Assembly: GCF_015354315.1 (NCBI RefSeq)
Contig: NZ_JADKYY010000003.1
Coordinates: 62,001-126,000 of the forward strand
Direction: 5' to 3'
Length of the DNA stretch: 64,000 bases
Source of the DNA: Planobacterium oryzisoli
Lineage (GTDB): Bacteria; Bacteroidota; Bacteroidia; Flavobacteriales; Weeksellaceae
In this document: positions 39,092-49,087 of the stretch, in pieces
Layout of the letters: every line of letters begins with the position of its first letter
Position numbering within the stretch: the stretch's first letter is position 1
The notes under the pieces: generated by a model
What the model saw: the letters and a program-made list of their open reading frames with translations, nothing else
What the model was told of the DNA's origin: nothing
Databases searched by the model: none
Translations under genes and position numbers: made by a program

Positions 39092-40681
39092 TTAAATCGG
39101 AAGGATGATAAGCGCCGATTTGGTCACCTCCATTTCTTGGTAACAATTTTGAAGCCAATCTTTACCATAATCCCTGTAAAAAACACTGAAGTTCAGTACC
39201 CTTTCCTGCCAAAGTCCACGAGGGTGGATTTCGTTGTAAAGTTGCTCAATACGTTCTACTTTTTCGCCGTGTTTGATTTTTTCTGCCCGCAATAACCTCT
39301 TTCTAAAGCGATTGTAGGATTTCGTCTGCCGTGCCTGTTCAGCCTCCACCATTTGCATGAAACTTCCCTCGGTCTTTTGTGCTAATTCACCCAACTGCTC
39401 AAAAGCATCTTTTAATCCCTTTTCTAACTGATCTATCTGATCCTTAAGAGAAGATTCTTCCAAAAGATAGCTTTTTAGAAACTGGTGAAGAGGTTGAAAA
39501 AAATCAATGGGATCTCTCTGCAGCTTTTCAATCTTAACTCTTGTTTTTTTAGAAAGAAACAACAATGAGTTACGTGGTATAAGTATAGGAAAAGGAACTC
39601 CCATCTTACTGAAGTACTCTGGAAGTTGAATCCAATACATTATTTCTGCATTACCTCCTATATAGGCTATATTAGGGAGGATCTTCTGCTGATATATTGG
39701 ACGCAGTAAGGCATTCGGACTGAAACGTTCAGGGAATTTTTCCAGTACTTCCATTAGCCCAGAGACAGAAAACACCTCGCCTGTTTCCAAAAGACGGAAA
39801 CCACCATTGTGGGACTCAATTCTTTGACGAATTGTGTCCAAATGAAATAAATTAATAGAACGAGGATTGACTTGCAGCCTGCCGTACTTTTTGAGTATCA
39901 TCTCATTACGACCCTTTGTTTCGTGAAATAAACTCTGATTTAATAACTCCTCTTTAAAATACGGAATCATTTCCTGCTTAAGTGTTCTCGTATCCCCATC
40001 CAGCACCAGCAATCCATAACTGGAAAACAAATGCTGAACAATTTCCCTTGTGGACTCAGCCAAGTTCTTTCCAGGGGTGTACGCATCCATTAGCAATCGG
40101 CTAAGCTCTGTGCCATACACCGTATCCCTAACTTCCTGGGAAAACGCTTCGTTAAAGGAAATATCTTTGGGAACTATCCTGCCAACAGCACCTCCACTTT
40201 CTCCCTGTATGTGATACGTTGCCTGCAGCGTGGAAAAGTGGTCAATTTCGTCCAAGTCATGATCTTCTGAAGCCATCCAGAAAATTGGCACAAAATTAAA
40301 TTCGGGCAACTCAGTGCGCAGATAATGCGCCGTTTTGATGGTTTGAAGAATTTTGTATATAAAGAAAACAGGACCCGTAAATAGATTCAGCTGGTGCCCT
40401 GTACACACAGTAAAAGTATTCTCTTGTATCAGCAATCCTAAAGATTCCTTTTGCTCAGGAGCTATTGGGAGACATCCATGTTGCCTTTCTAGTTCTTGGC
40501 AAAGAACGGCTCGCTCATGACCAGAGAAAGCGCCTTGTTGCTGTTCTATCTGTTTCCTAATGGATTCGATAGTAAATAAAGAATCTTCTAAGCCAGGAAC
40601 TTCCCTATTGAGAAAATCTCTAACTAGTTGGGGAATACTTGACAGCGACCTAAAGTCACTAATGGTTCGTTCATTATTCAT
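39092..40681 (-). CDS. bshC: Bacillithiol biosynthesis cysteine-adding enzyme BshC
   Basis: Final step of bacillithiol synthesis, adding Cys to GlcN-malate. The 529-residue product has the signature VCTGHQLNLFTGPVFFIYKI, FVPIFWMASEDHDLDEI and a long helical coil at about residues 425-480, as in structural members. Bacillithiol occurs in Firmicutes and in many Bacteroidota. The gene starts one base after the porin stop, so the two are cotranscribed; bshA and bshB are not in this window. Confidence 0.92.
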   Translation of the reverse strand: MNNERTISDFRSLSSIPQLVRDFLNREVPGLEDSLFTIESIRKQIEQQQGAFSGHERAVLCQELERQHGCLPIAPEQKESLGLLIQENTFTVCTGHQLNLFTGPVFFIYKILQTIKTAHYLRTELPEFNFVPIFWMASEDHDLDEIDHFSTLQATYHIQGESGGAVGRIVPKDISFNEAFSQEVRDTVYGTELSRLLMDAYTPGKNLAESTREIVQHLFSSYGLLVLDGDTRTLKQEMIPYFKEELLNQSLFHETKGRNEMILKKYGRLQVNPRSINLFHLDTIRQRIESHNGGFRLLETGEVFSVSGLMEVLEKFPERFSPNALLRPIYQQKILPNIAYIGGNAEIMYWIQLPEYFSKMGVPFPILIPRNSLLFLSKKTRVKIEKLQRDPIDFFQPLHQFLKSYLLEESSLKDQIDQLEKGLKDAFEQLGELAQKTEGSFMQMVEAEQARQTKSYNRFRKRLLRAEKIKHGEKVERIEQLYNEIHPRGLWQERVLNFSVFYRDYGKDWLQNCYQEMEVTKSALIILPI

Positions 40682-40682
40682 A

Positions 40683-42596
40683 CTAGTGGAAAAGGTGCCA
40701 GAGGATGCCTATATTTAATCGAAAATCGTACAATGGGTAATAGGGTGCGGTATAGGATCGATTTTGAAACGCAGCTGCAGTAAGGTTCTGCCCTTCAATA
40801 TAGAATTGCATGGTTTTAACCTTCATGTTAAAAAAGACGTCCACTATAGGTTCATTCCCGATGGAATATGCAGTAGCCGTAGGCAGATAAAACTCGTTAA
40901 CCTCTGGAGAGAATTCCCTTGAATGAAAACCACTGAAATAATAAACTTTAAGTCCGGTCATGATTTCTGCAGCATTTTTAAAGGCTTTGCTTTGAAAGAA
41001 AAGATTCACTCGACCAATTAATTCCGGGGCGGGATATACTTCCTTCGCGCCGGTGATCATCTGAAAGGTTAGGCGGGGTTGCAGGTTAAACTTTCCAAAC
41101 CTGAAATGTGCCTGCCCTCCTATTTGGGTTGCTCCTACATCAGAGGACTGCTGGATGCTACGCTGCGCATCAATATAGGTGTAATTGGATACATTAAAGA
41201 AATCTGCATACAGACTGGCTTTCATCCAGGGAATTCGAAGTTCACCGCCGATACCAAGAATATTCTGGTTCTTGAAATCCTCTAGTGTATAGTTCCACGA
41301 CGCAATGGGGGATGCGTTGGTTAGTAAATTAAAGGAAGGTGCCGTACTTAAATAGTTTAGTTTTGCTAACAACTGGTATCCAGCCCAAGGTTCCAATGTG
41401 AGCGTACTACGAGAACTTATATGATTCCCAAAAACATCACCACGCAAAAGCTCGGCAAATGAATTGAGCTCAATTTTATCCCGAAGATTCCAACGAAGAC
41501 GGGCTAAAGCCCCTAATCGATTTTCTTTAAAAAAATCTCCGGCCATCTCTCCAGAGCCCGTGGGAGCGTTTTCACTGCCAAGCTCTAATATCTGGTATTT
41601 TATACCAGCGCTTAATTGGAAATTCTCTTTATCCCAAAGCGCGCTAAGTGAATTGCTTAAATTGTTGGAGTATTTCTTACTTGCTAAAGATCTACCCTGT
41701 ACTAAATCGGTATAAAATCCAGTGTCAGATACCCCCACATTGTAGTAATACTTGTTTCCCTGATGGGATATCGTATGGGACAATTTGAAAGGAATTTTTT
41801 CTGGATTGAAAGGCGCAAAAGTTTGCGTAAGATAATACCTACGCGCGGAGAACCTTGAATCCGAGTCATTCAAATTCACTTCCAGATTTTGACGGTTTCG
41901 AAACCGGGAGTCTCCCCCCAGAAACAGTTCCAAATCCTTTATACCCCCGTACTCTTCGTTGTTTACATTCTGATGGATAAAGTGAGCAACGAATCCATAC
42001 TTTCCGGAATCTGTTTTATAATTGGCAGAGAAAAGTGTATGGTTATTGGCTGCAAGGCTATTCGTGTAGAAACCCTCGGACCGTAACCCCATATACTCTA
42101 CCGCAATATTGAAATTGCGTCCCACATTTTGTGTATATGTGGACTGAAGCGCAGCTCCGTTACGCATGGCACTATGGTATAAAAAGGAAGTGGTGGGTGT
42201 CTTCACATCATAGTATTTAACACTGTCACTCTCAATATAGAAAAAGGACTTTCTTTCTGGAAGCAGGTCGTGAATCGGGGAGCTATCCGGTCGAAACAGC
42301 AGCCTTTGGAAACCACTTCCGATATTAGCAAACTGAATGGACCCATAGTTGTCCTTATTATTGTACTGCGTGAGTCGGTAGGACCGCTCCACAGTAAAAG
42401 TAGTATCATATGTCACGACAGGACCAAATTCGGTCCTGTAGGTATAGTCTTCAATAGTGGGTTGAAAGATATTCATAGAATCCTTTCCTCCATTATCCAC
42501 CACCAAAGTATCGCTTGGAATTCGTGAATTAGTCTTGTTGATTATCTGTGCATTAAACAAGGAGCTTATGAGCAGCAGGATAAAAAAGTATTTCAT
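40683..42596 (-). CDS. Putative outer-membrane porin (Porin_10-like)
   Basis: 637 residues from the ATG at 42594-42596 (MKYFFILLLISSLFNAQ, a clean signal peptide); the open frame goes 23 codons higher, but that part passes through the upstream terminator region. The mature part has many alternating aromatic strands, a short plug-free N-terminus, and ends in LWHLFH. It fits the Bacteroidota putative porin family; the solute is not known. The next gene, bshC, follows after one base. Confidence 0.8.
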   Translation of the reverse strand: MKYFFILLLISSLFNAQIINKTNSRIPSDTLVVDNGGKDSMNIFQPTIEDYTYRTEFGPVVTYDTTFTVERSYRLTQYNNKDNYGSIQFANIGSGFQRLLFRPDSSPIHDLLPERKSFFYIESDSVKYYDVKTPTTSFLYHSAMRNGAALQSTYTQNVGRNFNIAVEYMGLRSEGFYTNSLAANNHTLFSANYKTDSGKYGFVAHFIHQNVNNEEYGGIKDLELFLGGDSRFRNRQNLEVNLNDSDSRFSARRYYLTQTFAPFNPEKIPFKLSHTISHQGNKYYYNVGVSDTGFYTDLVQGRSLASKKYSNNLSNSLSALWDKENFQLSAGIKYQILELGSENAPTGSGEMAGDFFKENRLGALARLRWNLRDKIELNSFAELLRGDVFGNHISSRSTLTLEPWAGYQLLAKLNYLSTAPSFNLLTNASPIASWNYTLEDFKNQNILGIGGELRIPWMKASLYADFFNVSNYTYIDAQRSIQQSSDVGATQIGGQAHFRFGKFNLQPRLTFQMITGAKEVYPAPELIGRVNLFFQSKAFKNAAEIMTGLKVYYFSGFHSREFSPEVNEFYLPTATAYSIGNEPIVDVFFNMKVKTMQFYIEGQNLTAAAFQNRSYTAPYYPLYDFRLNIGILWHLFH

Positions 42597-42613
42597 GCAA
42601 ATGGTCTTGTGGA

Positions 42614-42621
42614 CAAATTTA
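42614..42621 (-). promoter_or_regulatory. Predicted -7 element of the porin-bshC unit
   Basis: On the minus strand TAAATTTG fits TANNTTTG, 18 bases before the porin start; the -33 position falls into the SusD terminator and lacks TTTG. Confidence 0.45.
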
Positions 42622-42633
42622 AGAAATAAGCCG

Positions 42634-42662
42634 ATATAAAAAACCCCGCATAAATGCGGGGT
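42634..42662 (-). terminator. Intrinsic terminator after the first SusC/SusD pair
   Basis: On the minus strand the 8-bp stem ACCCCGCA / TGCGGGGT with a 4-base loop (42662-42643) is followed by TTTTTTATA. It lies 22 bases after the SusD stop. Confidence 0.92.
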
Positions 42663-42683
42663 CAAAAATGGTATTGAAAAAAT

Positions 42684-44255
42684 TTAATACCCAGGGTTCT
42701 GTTGGCCAGCAAGTACGGCATTGGCACTAGTTTCCAAAGTTGGAATAGGCCATACATAGCGGTGTTCAGAGTACGCCATCGCTGGTACGTCTCCTGTTTT
42801 GATAACGTAAGGAACTCCAATTTGGTAGTCTGCAACGACAGGATTAGCACCGTTCTTGTATTTTGCAGGCACCCCATCCATTGGAGCAATATCGTCATGC
42901 TGCAACCTGTGGATGGTGTTCCATCTTAAACCTTCCGCAAGAAATTCAATTCTTCTTTCAAGTAGGATAGCATTTACTGCAGCGGTACGGTTAGCAAATA
43001 GTGTATATTGTTCCGTGGCAGGACTGGCAAGGGAACGGTTACGAACCGCATTCAGATCTGCAAGGTAAGAGGCGTCGTTGAGCCTGGCTTTGGCCTCTGC
43101 ACGATTTAAAAGAACCTCCGCGTATCTAAGTAGCGGGGAAGCATCAGATAATGTCGAAGTATCTTTATACTTCAAGGTATAGTAACCAGAAGTCCTCTTG
43201 TCCACTAGACTAGCACCCCTCCTCTTGTCCGTAGCAAGCCATCCTGCATTATTCCAAATGATTGGACTTATTGCAATTAAGCTACGTCCATTGTATTGGG
43301 AAGCCAGGGCTCCATTTACACTTGGGTTGTTGGTCGCAGAGTTTTCTAGGGAAAAGATGCTTTCCGAGTTTCCGTAGTTGTTTGCAAACGGAGTATTTGG
43401 ATCTGGCGTAAGTGTAAATTTCCCGTCCAGCTTATTGGCCTCGGTAATAACTTTTGCATAGTCTCCCTTACTTAAGTAAACTCTAGTTTTTAGTGCAATC
43501 GCAGCTTCACGGGAAACATATACAATCGCATTTTTGCCAGATCTCGCACTAGCAGGAATATAACTTTCTGCCATATCCAAGTCTGCAAGAAGTTGCGTAT
43601 AGTTCTCAGCTACAGAGCCACGTCCTAAACTAGCGTTTTCTTCAATTGTAGCTACAGAATTACTGGCTTTTGTACGGTAAGGAACTCCCGCGTGCGATGC
43701 ATCGGCCGTGTGTTTGTACGGACGAGCAAAGAAATTAAGTAGCTCATAGTGGCTGAATGCTCTAAAGAAGAGCGCCTGTCCTATGTAGTCTTTTCCTTCT
43801 GCATCAGTAAGCACACCTTTCTCTACTGCCTTGGTGACTCCCTCAATCACTAGATTGGCTCTGTTTATCAGTCGGTAAGTATCTACCCAATAATACACCG
43901 TATTTAAAGCTCCAGCAGGGTCCCAAGTACCTTGATAAGTTATGGCATAGAACGAGGCAGTATTTACCATATCTTCCCCACGCATATCATTTTGCTGAAA
44001 GTATGCAGCACCAAACGGATAACCACGACCGGCAGTTGAGGAGCCCCCGTTATTGTAAAGTCCTACCTGGGCTGCCTGGTACATTCCATTTACGGACAGT
44101 ACGATATTCTCTTTAGTGTCAAAGGCTACATTTTCACTAATCTGGTTGTAGGGTTCCAGATCCATAATGTTTTCTCTGGTACATCCTGTCATCACTAAGC
44201 CCGCTGCGGCAAGGGACAGAACGTACTGCTTAAGTTTCATATTTTTTAAATTCAT
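42684..44255 (-). CDS. SusD/RagB family nutrient-binding lipoprotein (pair 1)
   Basis: Surface lipoprotein that caps its SusC partner and captures substrate. The 523-residue product has a signal peptide and lipobox (LVMTGC; Cys25), the TPR-like helices of SusD (GQALFFRAFSHYELLNFF near residue 160) and the C-terminal RAEAKARLND, LLERRIEFLAEGLRW motif. It follows its SusC by 12 bases. The start could be five codons later (MKLKQY). The substrate is unknown. Confidence 0.93.
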   Translation of the reverse strand: MNLKNMKLKQYVLSLAAAGLVMTGCTRENIMDLEPYNQISENVAFDTKENIVLSVNGMYQAAQVGLYNNGGSSTAGRGYPFGAAYFQQNDMRGEDMVNTASFYAITYQGTWDPAGALNTVYYWVDTYRLINRANLVIEGVTKAVEKGVLTDAEGKDYIGQALFFRAFSHYELLNFFARPYKHTADASHAGVPYRTKASNSVATIEENASLGRGSVAENYTQLLADLDMAESYIPASARSGKNAIVYVSREAAIALKTRVYLSKGDYAKVITEANKLDGKFTLTPDPNTPFANNYGNSESIFSLENSATNNPSVNGALASQYNGRSLIAISPIIWNNAGWLATDKRRGASLVDKRTSGYYTLKYKDTSTLSDASPLLRYAEVLLNRAEAKARLNDASYLADLNAVRNRSLASPATEQYTLFANRTAAVNAILLERRIEFLAEGLRWNTIHRLQHDDIAPMDGVPAKYKNGANPVVADYQIGVPYVIKTGDVPAMAYSEHRYVWPIPTLETSANAVLAGQQNPGY

Positions 44256-44267
44256 TGTTGTAAAATT

Positions 44268-47147
44268 TTAGAAAGTTGCATTTAAACCAATGGAGAATGT
44301 TCTTTGTCTCGGTACTGAATTATAATCCATACCATTGCTTTCCATTTCTGGGTCAATACCACTGTAGTTAGTAAACATAAAGGCATTCTGAACCACTCCG
44401 TAAATTCTAAGCTTTGTTAGTCCCACAGCCTCGAAGATAGAAGGATCCATCGTATAGCCAAGTGTCATGTTATCAATCTTAACGAAATCTCCGTCTTCAA
44501 TGAAACGGGAGTTTGCCACTCCTTCCAAGTTAATGAAGTTTCCTCTACTTCCCCATAATCTTGGAGTCCATCCATCTCCTGGATTTTCAGCACTTTGCCA
44601 TCTACCAAGGATTTCTGTTCCGTTGTTATAGAAATCCTGGTTAAGAAGTTCTCTTCTCGTGACGTTAAAGATCTTGTTGCCTCCACTGAATCTCGCCATA
44701 ACGCTAAAGTCAAATGCTTTATACTTGAAATTAGTAGATAGTGAACCAAAATACGTAGGCAACGTGTTTCCAAGGATATAACGGTCGTCGTTACTTAAAG
44801 AAGATGCTGCTCCTAAAGTACCTGGATTCGCAGGATCAAAACCGTAGTATCTACTGTTTGCGATATTACCTTGAACTAAGGATCCATCCGCCTTGTAGTA
44901 CACTGGGTTACCGTTTGCAGAGTTCACCCCCCAATACTTAAATCCGTACAGTGATCGAAGGGACTCTCCTTCTCTTATTAAATAAGCGGTCTGACCGTTC
45001 TGAGATTGAATAATATCATTACCGTCCACTAAGGTCTGTACCTCATTTTCAATTAAAGTAAGGTTCCCTCCTAGACTCCAGCGGAAATTTTCCGTTCTGA
45101 TAATATCCGCGTTTGCAGTAAATTCAAAACCTCGGTTCTCCATTTTTCCAATATTCTTGTTGATGGAATTATTAGGCACACCTAATGAAGGAGATACAGG
45201 CACGGCAAGGATAAGACCGTCATTTACGTTAACGAAGTAATCAGCATTAAGTGTAATACGGTTGTTAAGGAAACCAAAGTCCGCTCCGATGTTTTGTTTC
45301 GTACTTGTTTCCCACTGCAACTGGTCGTTACCTGCTTGAGAATACCCTATACCTGTGTAATCTGCATACTTGTAACTACTGTAAAGCCCAAGGTACGGAT
45401 AGTTACCAATTTCAGTGTTTCCAACCTTTCCGTAAGATGCGCGTAGTTTAAGTTCTGAGAGAGCGTCATTACCTTTAAGGAAGTTTTCATTGGATACAGT
45501 CCAACCCACAGAAACCCCAGGGAAATTACCCCACTTGTTAGCCTCTGGTAATGAAGAAAGTCCATCTCTTCTGATACTGGCCTGTAAGAAGTACTTATTG
45601 GCAAAATTATAACTGAAACGTGCTGCATAGGATATCAGTCCGTTCTCAGAAGCCCCACCTCCGGAATACTGGGTAGTATAAGATCCTGAAATAACATTTA
45701 CGGACCCAAAGAAGTCAGCAGACAATCCTTGTCCGTCAGCGAAGAAGGAGTTAGAACGTTGTTTTTGGTACTCATTAACTAGCACAAGGTTTAAGTTATG
45801 CTGGTTAAAGGATTTACGCATATTTACGATATTCTGGATATTCCAACGGTCTAGGTTCAAATAGTTGTTGTCTATATATCCTCCTCTTGAAAACCCGTCT
45901 CCGTGTACCCTATTCCAGTAAAGGAATCCGGTTGTAACAGAACGGTCTTTACTTATTTGAAGACGGTAGTCTAACCAATCAGTAACAGTTACATCAGCAG
46001 CGGCGCTACCTATAAAACGGGTAAGGTCCGAGGAATACTTATTATTGCGAACGATGTACGCGATATTGGTAAGGTTGCTGGTAATTGGGATGTTATTTTC
46101 CCACTGTCCAACTCTACTGGTGGTGCCTTCTGTGAAGATATTGTAGCCGGTTGGTGTGGACGGGTCGTATATCGGAGTGTTAGGTAGCTGCCTTACAGCA
46201 CTGAACATTGCTCCTGAGATGGAATTATAACCGTTGTTTAGACCCTCATAACCGGTCTCGGAATATGCCATACTAGTGCTTAGTTTTAACCAGTTGGTCA
46301 CTTTCTGATCCGCATTCAAACGAAGGGAAGTTCTTTCCATTGCGTTCGGCATGATTACCCCTTCCTGCGTCGTATAACCAAGGGAGGCATAATAGTTACC
46401 TTTTCCTAGTCCACCGGTCATAGATAAAAAGTGGTCCATTTGGGTACCAGTTCTTAAGACGGCATCCTGCCAGTCGGTATTGTACTCAGAACCTTTAGCC
46501 CAAACCGTATTTGCTGCGCCAGATTTCTCATTTGAGATTGTAAGGAAGTCAGGAGTTTGTAGCAAGTCAAACTTCTTAACCACGTTGGCGATACTGAACT
46601 GGTTATTGTAGTTCACGGAGAATTTACCGCCACGTCCTTTTTTAGTTGTAATTAAGATTACTCCATTCGCAGCTCTGGATCCATAAATCGCAGTAGCAGC
46701 ACCGTCCTTAAGAACGGTCATGTCCTCAATATCCGCAGGGTTAATATCTGCTAGCGCATTGGCCGGTGTATTACCTCCTCCAGTATCACCAGCAAACATC
46801 GGTACACCATCGATTACATAAAGTGGAGATGTTCCGGAAGAAATGGAATTAATACCGCGGATCCTAACCACAGGTGCACGACCAATCTCTCCCGAGTTAT
46901 TGACCACTTGTACCCCTGAAGATCTTCCCGCAAGTTGCGCCTCAAACGTAGGTGTATTCAAGTTAGCAATTTCCTCTCCCTTCACCGAAGAAAGCGAAGA
47001 AGTAACGTCAGATTTACGCTGCGTACCATACCCTACTACCACGACCTCATCAATATCTCTGACCCGGGTTGTGTCAGTCTGTGCCTCCATTCCTTGAGAT
47101 AGGAAAAAAAGTACACCAGCACTTAATACTTTTAATTTCACATTCAT
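44268..47147 (-). CDS. SusC/RagA family TonB-dependent transporter (pair 1)
   Basis: The 959-residue outer-membrane transporter has a signal peptide (MNVKLKVLSAGVLFF), TonB box DIDEVVVVGYGTQ at about residues 31-43, a plug with LAGRSSGVQV, RIRGINSI and LKDGAATAIYGSRAANGVI, and a barrel ending IGLNATF. It lacks the carboxypeptidase-like N-terminal domain found in many SusC proteins, as only about 10 residues separate the signal peptide from the TonB box. No glycoside hydrolase or sigma/anti-sigma pair is adjacent. Confidence 0.94.
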   Translation of the reverse strand: MNVKLKVLSAGVLFFLSQGMEAQTDTTRVRDIDEVVVVGYGTQRKSDVTSSLSSVKGEEIANLNTPTFEAQLAGRSSGVQVVNNSGEIGRAPVVRIRGINSISSGTSPLYVIDGVPMFAGDTGGGNTPANALADINPADIEDMTVLKDGAATAIYGSRAANGVILITTKKGRGGKFSVNYNNQFSIANVVKKFDLLQTPDFLTISNEKSGAANTVWAKGSEYNTDWQDAVLRTGTQMDHFLSMTGGLGKGNYYASLGYTTQEGVIMPNAMERTSLRLNADQKVTNWLKLSTSMAYSETGYEGLNNGYNSISGAMFSAVRQLPNTPIYDPSTPTGYNIFTEGTTSRVGQWENNIPITSNLTNIAYIVRNNKYSSDLTRFIGSAAADVTVTDWLDYRLQISKDRSVTTGFLYWNRVHGDGFSRGGYIDNNYLNLDRWNIQNIVNMRKSFNQHNLNLVLVNEYQKQRSNSFFADGQGLSADFFGSVNVISGSYTTQYSGGGASENGLISYAARFSYNFANKYFLQASIRRDGLSSLPEANKWGNFPGVSVGWTVSNENFLKGNDALSELKLRASYGKVGNTEIGNYPYLGLYSSYKYADYTGIGYSQAGNDQLQWETSTKQNIGADFGFLNNRITLNADYFVNVNDGLILAVPVSPSLGVPNNSINKNIGKMENRGFEFTANADIIRTENFRWSLGGNLTLIENEVQTLVDGNDIIQSQNGQTAYLIREGESLRSLYGFKYWGVNSANGNPVYYKADGSLVQGNIANSRYYGFDPANPGTLGAASSLSNDDRYILGNTLPTYFGSLSTNFKYKAFDFSVMARFSGGNKIFNVTRRELLNQDFYNNGTEILGRWQSAENPGDGWTPRLWGSRGNFINLEGVANSRFIEDGDFVKIDNMTLGYTMDPSIFEAVGLTKLRIYGVVQNAFMFTNYSGIDPEMESNGMDYNSVPRQRTFSIGLNATF

Positions 47148-47172
47148 ATTAACAGTTTATTATACATTGACA

Positions 47173-47204
47173 CAAATATGTTCAAAATATATCAATCACA
47201 CAAA
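47173..47204 (-). promoter_or_regulatory. Predicted promoter of SusC/SusD pair 1
   Basis: On the minus strand TTTG (47204-47201), 20 bases, CATATTTG (47180-47173), one mismatch to TANNTTTG. The same CATATTTG, with a -33 TTG at the same 20-base spacing, precedes pair 2. The remaining part of the 502-base gap up to 47590 is AT-rich with no recognisable gene or structure. Confidence 0.55.
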
Positions 47205-47589
47205 TTTTAAACAAAGTATTTTTTAACTTATTTTAACAAGTTTTTATTTCCTAACTCTCTGTTTATTAATTATTTAAAAATCTCCTGTGCTAAACATTTA
47301 ATTAAACGATCAGAAAACTGCAATTATGAGTAGTATTACTTATTAACAAATTTTATATAAAATATGGTAAACCGTCATCATATCTTACATCTAGTACATT
47401 GATATAACTTTTCAAACTTTTTTAAAAAATAATAAAACAAATGCTCATACAAATACAAATTTCATAAAATTGCCTCTATAGTAAATCATGACTATCATAT
47501 CTGTCAAATTATTACTAACGTCGTAGCCAAAACAAAAAAAATATCAGCATAACATACTTTAGACCTTACTAAACACTTTTTTAGTGGAA

Positions 47590-47624
47590 TAAATAAAAAA
47601 GCCAGGAATATAACATCCCTGGCT
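47590..47624 (-). terminator. Intrinsic terminator after SusC/SusD pair 2
   Basis: On the minus strand AGCCAGG / CCTGGCT (47624-47618 and 47606-47600) with an 11-base loop is followed by TTTTTATTTATT. It lies 26 bases past the SusD stop. Confidence 0.85.
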
Positions 47625-47649
47625 AACTATGTATTATAAGCACTCTAAC

Positions 47650-49068
47650 TTATCTATCGGCATTAATTGAAGCATCAATATTTGGGTTTGCATCAATCTC
47701 AGCTTGAGGAATTTTCAAGAAGAAACGCTTATCATTAGGAAGCATTGGTTTGCTTGCTAAATTAACTCTATGGAAAGCATCTCTAGGTAGTCCTCTTTGA
47801 AGTCTCTTAGCGTCATACCATTCAACACCTATCTCACCATAAAGCTCTTTTTTACGCTCAGTTAAAATTTCTTCCAACAAAGCACTTCCAGTATTAGCAG
47901 ATTTAACTTTGCTTGGATCTCTGTTTACTTGCAATGAGTATAATAAAGCATGTGCTGCAGCTGGATTACTATGATATAAAGCTTCTGCTTCAATCAAGAT
48001 CATCTCTGCCGTCCTAATCAGAGCTAGATCCGCATCAAATGCAAATTTAAATTTAGTTGTATACCACTGACGGTAATCTGTAACTCCGGTTTGCTTAAAC
48101 GTGTTTCTAACATCAGTTGGAGAAAAAAGTGCCACGAAATTCCTATTGATAAAAGTATTATTATAAGCACTTTCAGTTCTTGTGTAGAAACCGTGCGGAG
48201 CTAAATAATAATAATTTGATTGATCGGCGGTTTGTGGATCAGCTAAAAGCCATTCTACACCTTCATCCATATCGTCAAACCCTAATTTATAAACACTTGG
48301 ACTTAGCGCGGAAGCAACATTACCACCGTAAGCAGCTCTAGCATTCGACGCAGCTTTTGGCCAATCTTCCATTACTTGGTAAACTCTTGCAGCAACAGCA
48401 TGGGTTACCGCTTTATTAAAATAAGACTTATTTTCTCTGCTCATAGTACCAATGCTTAAAGCATACTCGAGGTCCTGAGTTATTTGAGCATACATCTCTT
48501 GCATAGTACTCATAGGCTTTCCTTCTAGCGCACCTGCTTCAGTATAAAGCGGCGGAGCTGGTAGTGAAGGATCATAAGAGTAGGTGTGCTGAAATTCTAA
48601 ACTTAATTCAAAGTAGAAAAAAGCTCTCATAGTATACGCCTGCCCAAGTAGTTCATCTTTCTCTACTTGACTAATAGCTGTACTTTTCTCAACTCCATCA
48701 ATGAAAGCATTCACCTGACCGATAAGATAATAAGGGAAATTCCAAGTAAATACTGTTCTTCTGTAGTTTGGTTCTCTATTGTCATTCTCGTAGTCAAAAG
48801 AAAACCAGCTACCGTTATTGATGGATATATTACCTTTATTTTCTCTCGCGAAATATAGAGACCCTAGATTTCCCGCGTCGGTAGCAGTAAACTGCCCTCT
48901 AGTCCTTCTTAAGATTCCTGCTATGTGCGCTTTAGCACCTTGATAAGAACCATATGCCACATCTGGTGCTACAGCGTCCGTGGGTGCAGGCTCGTTCAAA
49001 TATTCTTCACGACATGACTGAACAAATCCAATCAATACTATGAATAAAAATAGACTAATATTTTTCAT
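47650..49068 (-). CDS. SusD/RagB family nutrient-binding lipoprotein (pair 2)
   Basis: The 472-residue product starts MKNISLFLFIVLIGFVQSC, with lipobox VQSC. It carries SusD marks: GQAYTMRAFFYFELSLEF near residue 147, RTAEMILIEAEALYHSNP and ILTERKKELYGEIGVEWYDAKR at the C-terminal side. It pairs with the SusC 19 bases upstream. Its sequence is clearly different from pair 1, so the two pairs probably serve different substrates. Confidence 0.92.
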   Translation of the reverse strand: MKNISLFLFIVLIGFVQSCREEYLNEPAPTDAVAPDVAYGSYQGAKAHIAGILRRTRGQFTATDAGNLGSLYFARENKGNISINNGSWFSFDYENDNREPNYRRTVFTWNFPYYLIGQVNAFIDGVEKSTAISQVEKDELLGQAYTMRAFFYFELSLEFQHTYSYDPSLPAPPLYTEAGALEGKPMSTMQEMYAQITQDLEYALSIGTMSRENKSYFNKAVTHAVAARVYQVMEDWPKAASNARAAYGGNVASALSPSVYKLGFDDMDEGVEWLLADPQTADQSNYYYLAPHGFYTRTESAYNNTFINRNFVALFSPTDVRNTFKQTGVTDYRQWYTTKFKFAFDADLALIRTAEMILIEAEALYHSNPAAAHALLYSLQVNRDPSKVKSANTGSALLEEILTERKKELYGEIGVEWYDAKRLQRGLPRDAFHRVNLASKPMLPNDKRFFLKIPQAEIDANPNIDASINADR

Positions 49069-49087
49069 TTTAAATTTTCTTATTTAA

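Noticed and set aside
47205-47589. Hidden gene or RNA in the 385-base AT-rich gap between the SusC/SusD pairs
   Set aside because: No frame of useful length, no strong stem-loop and no promoter pair were seen beyond the two ends already listed.
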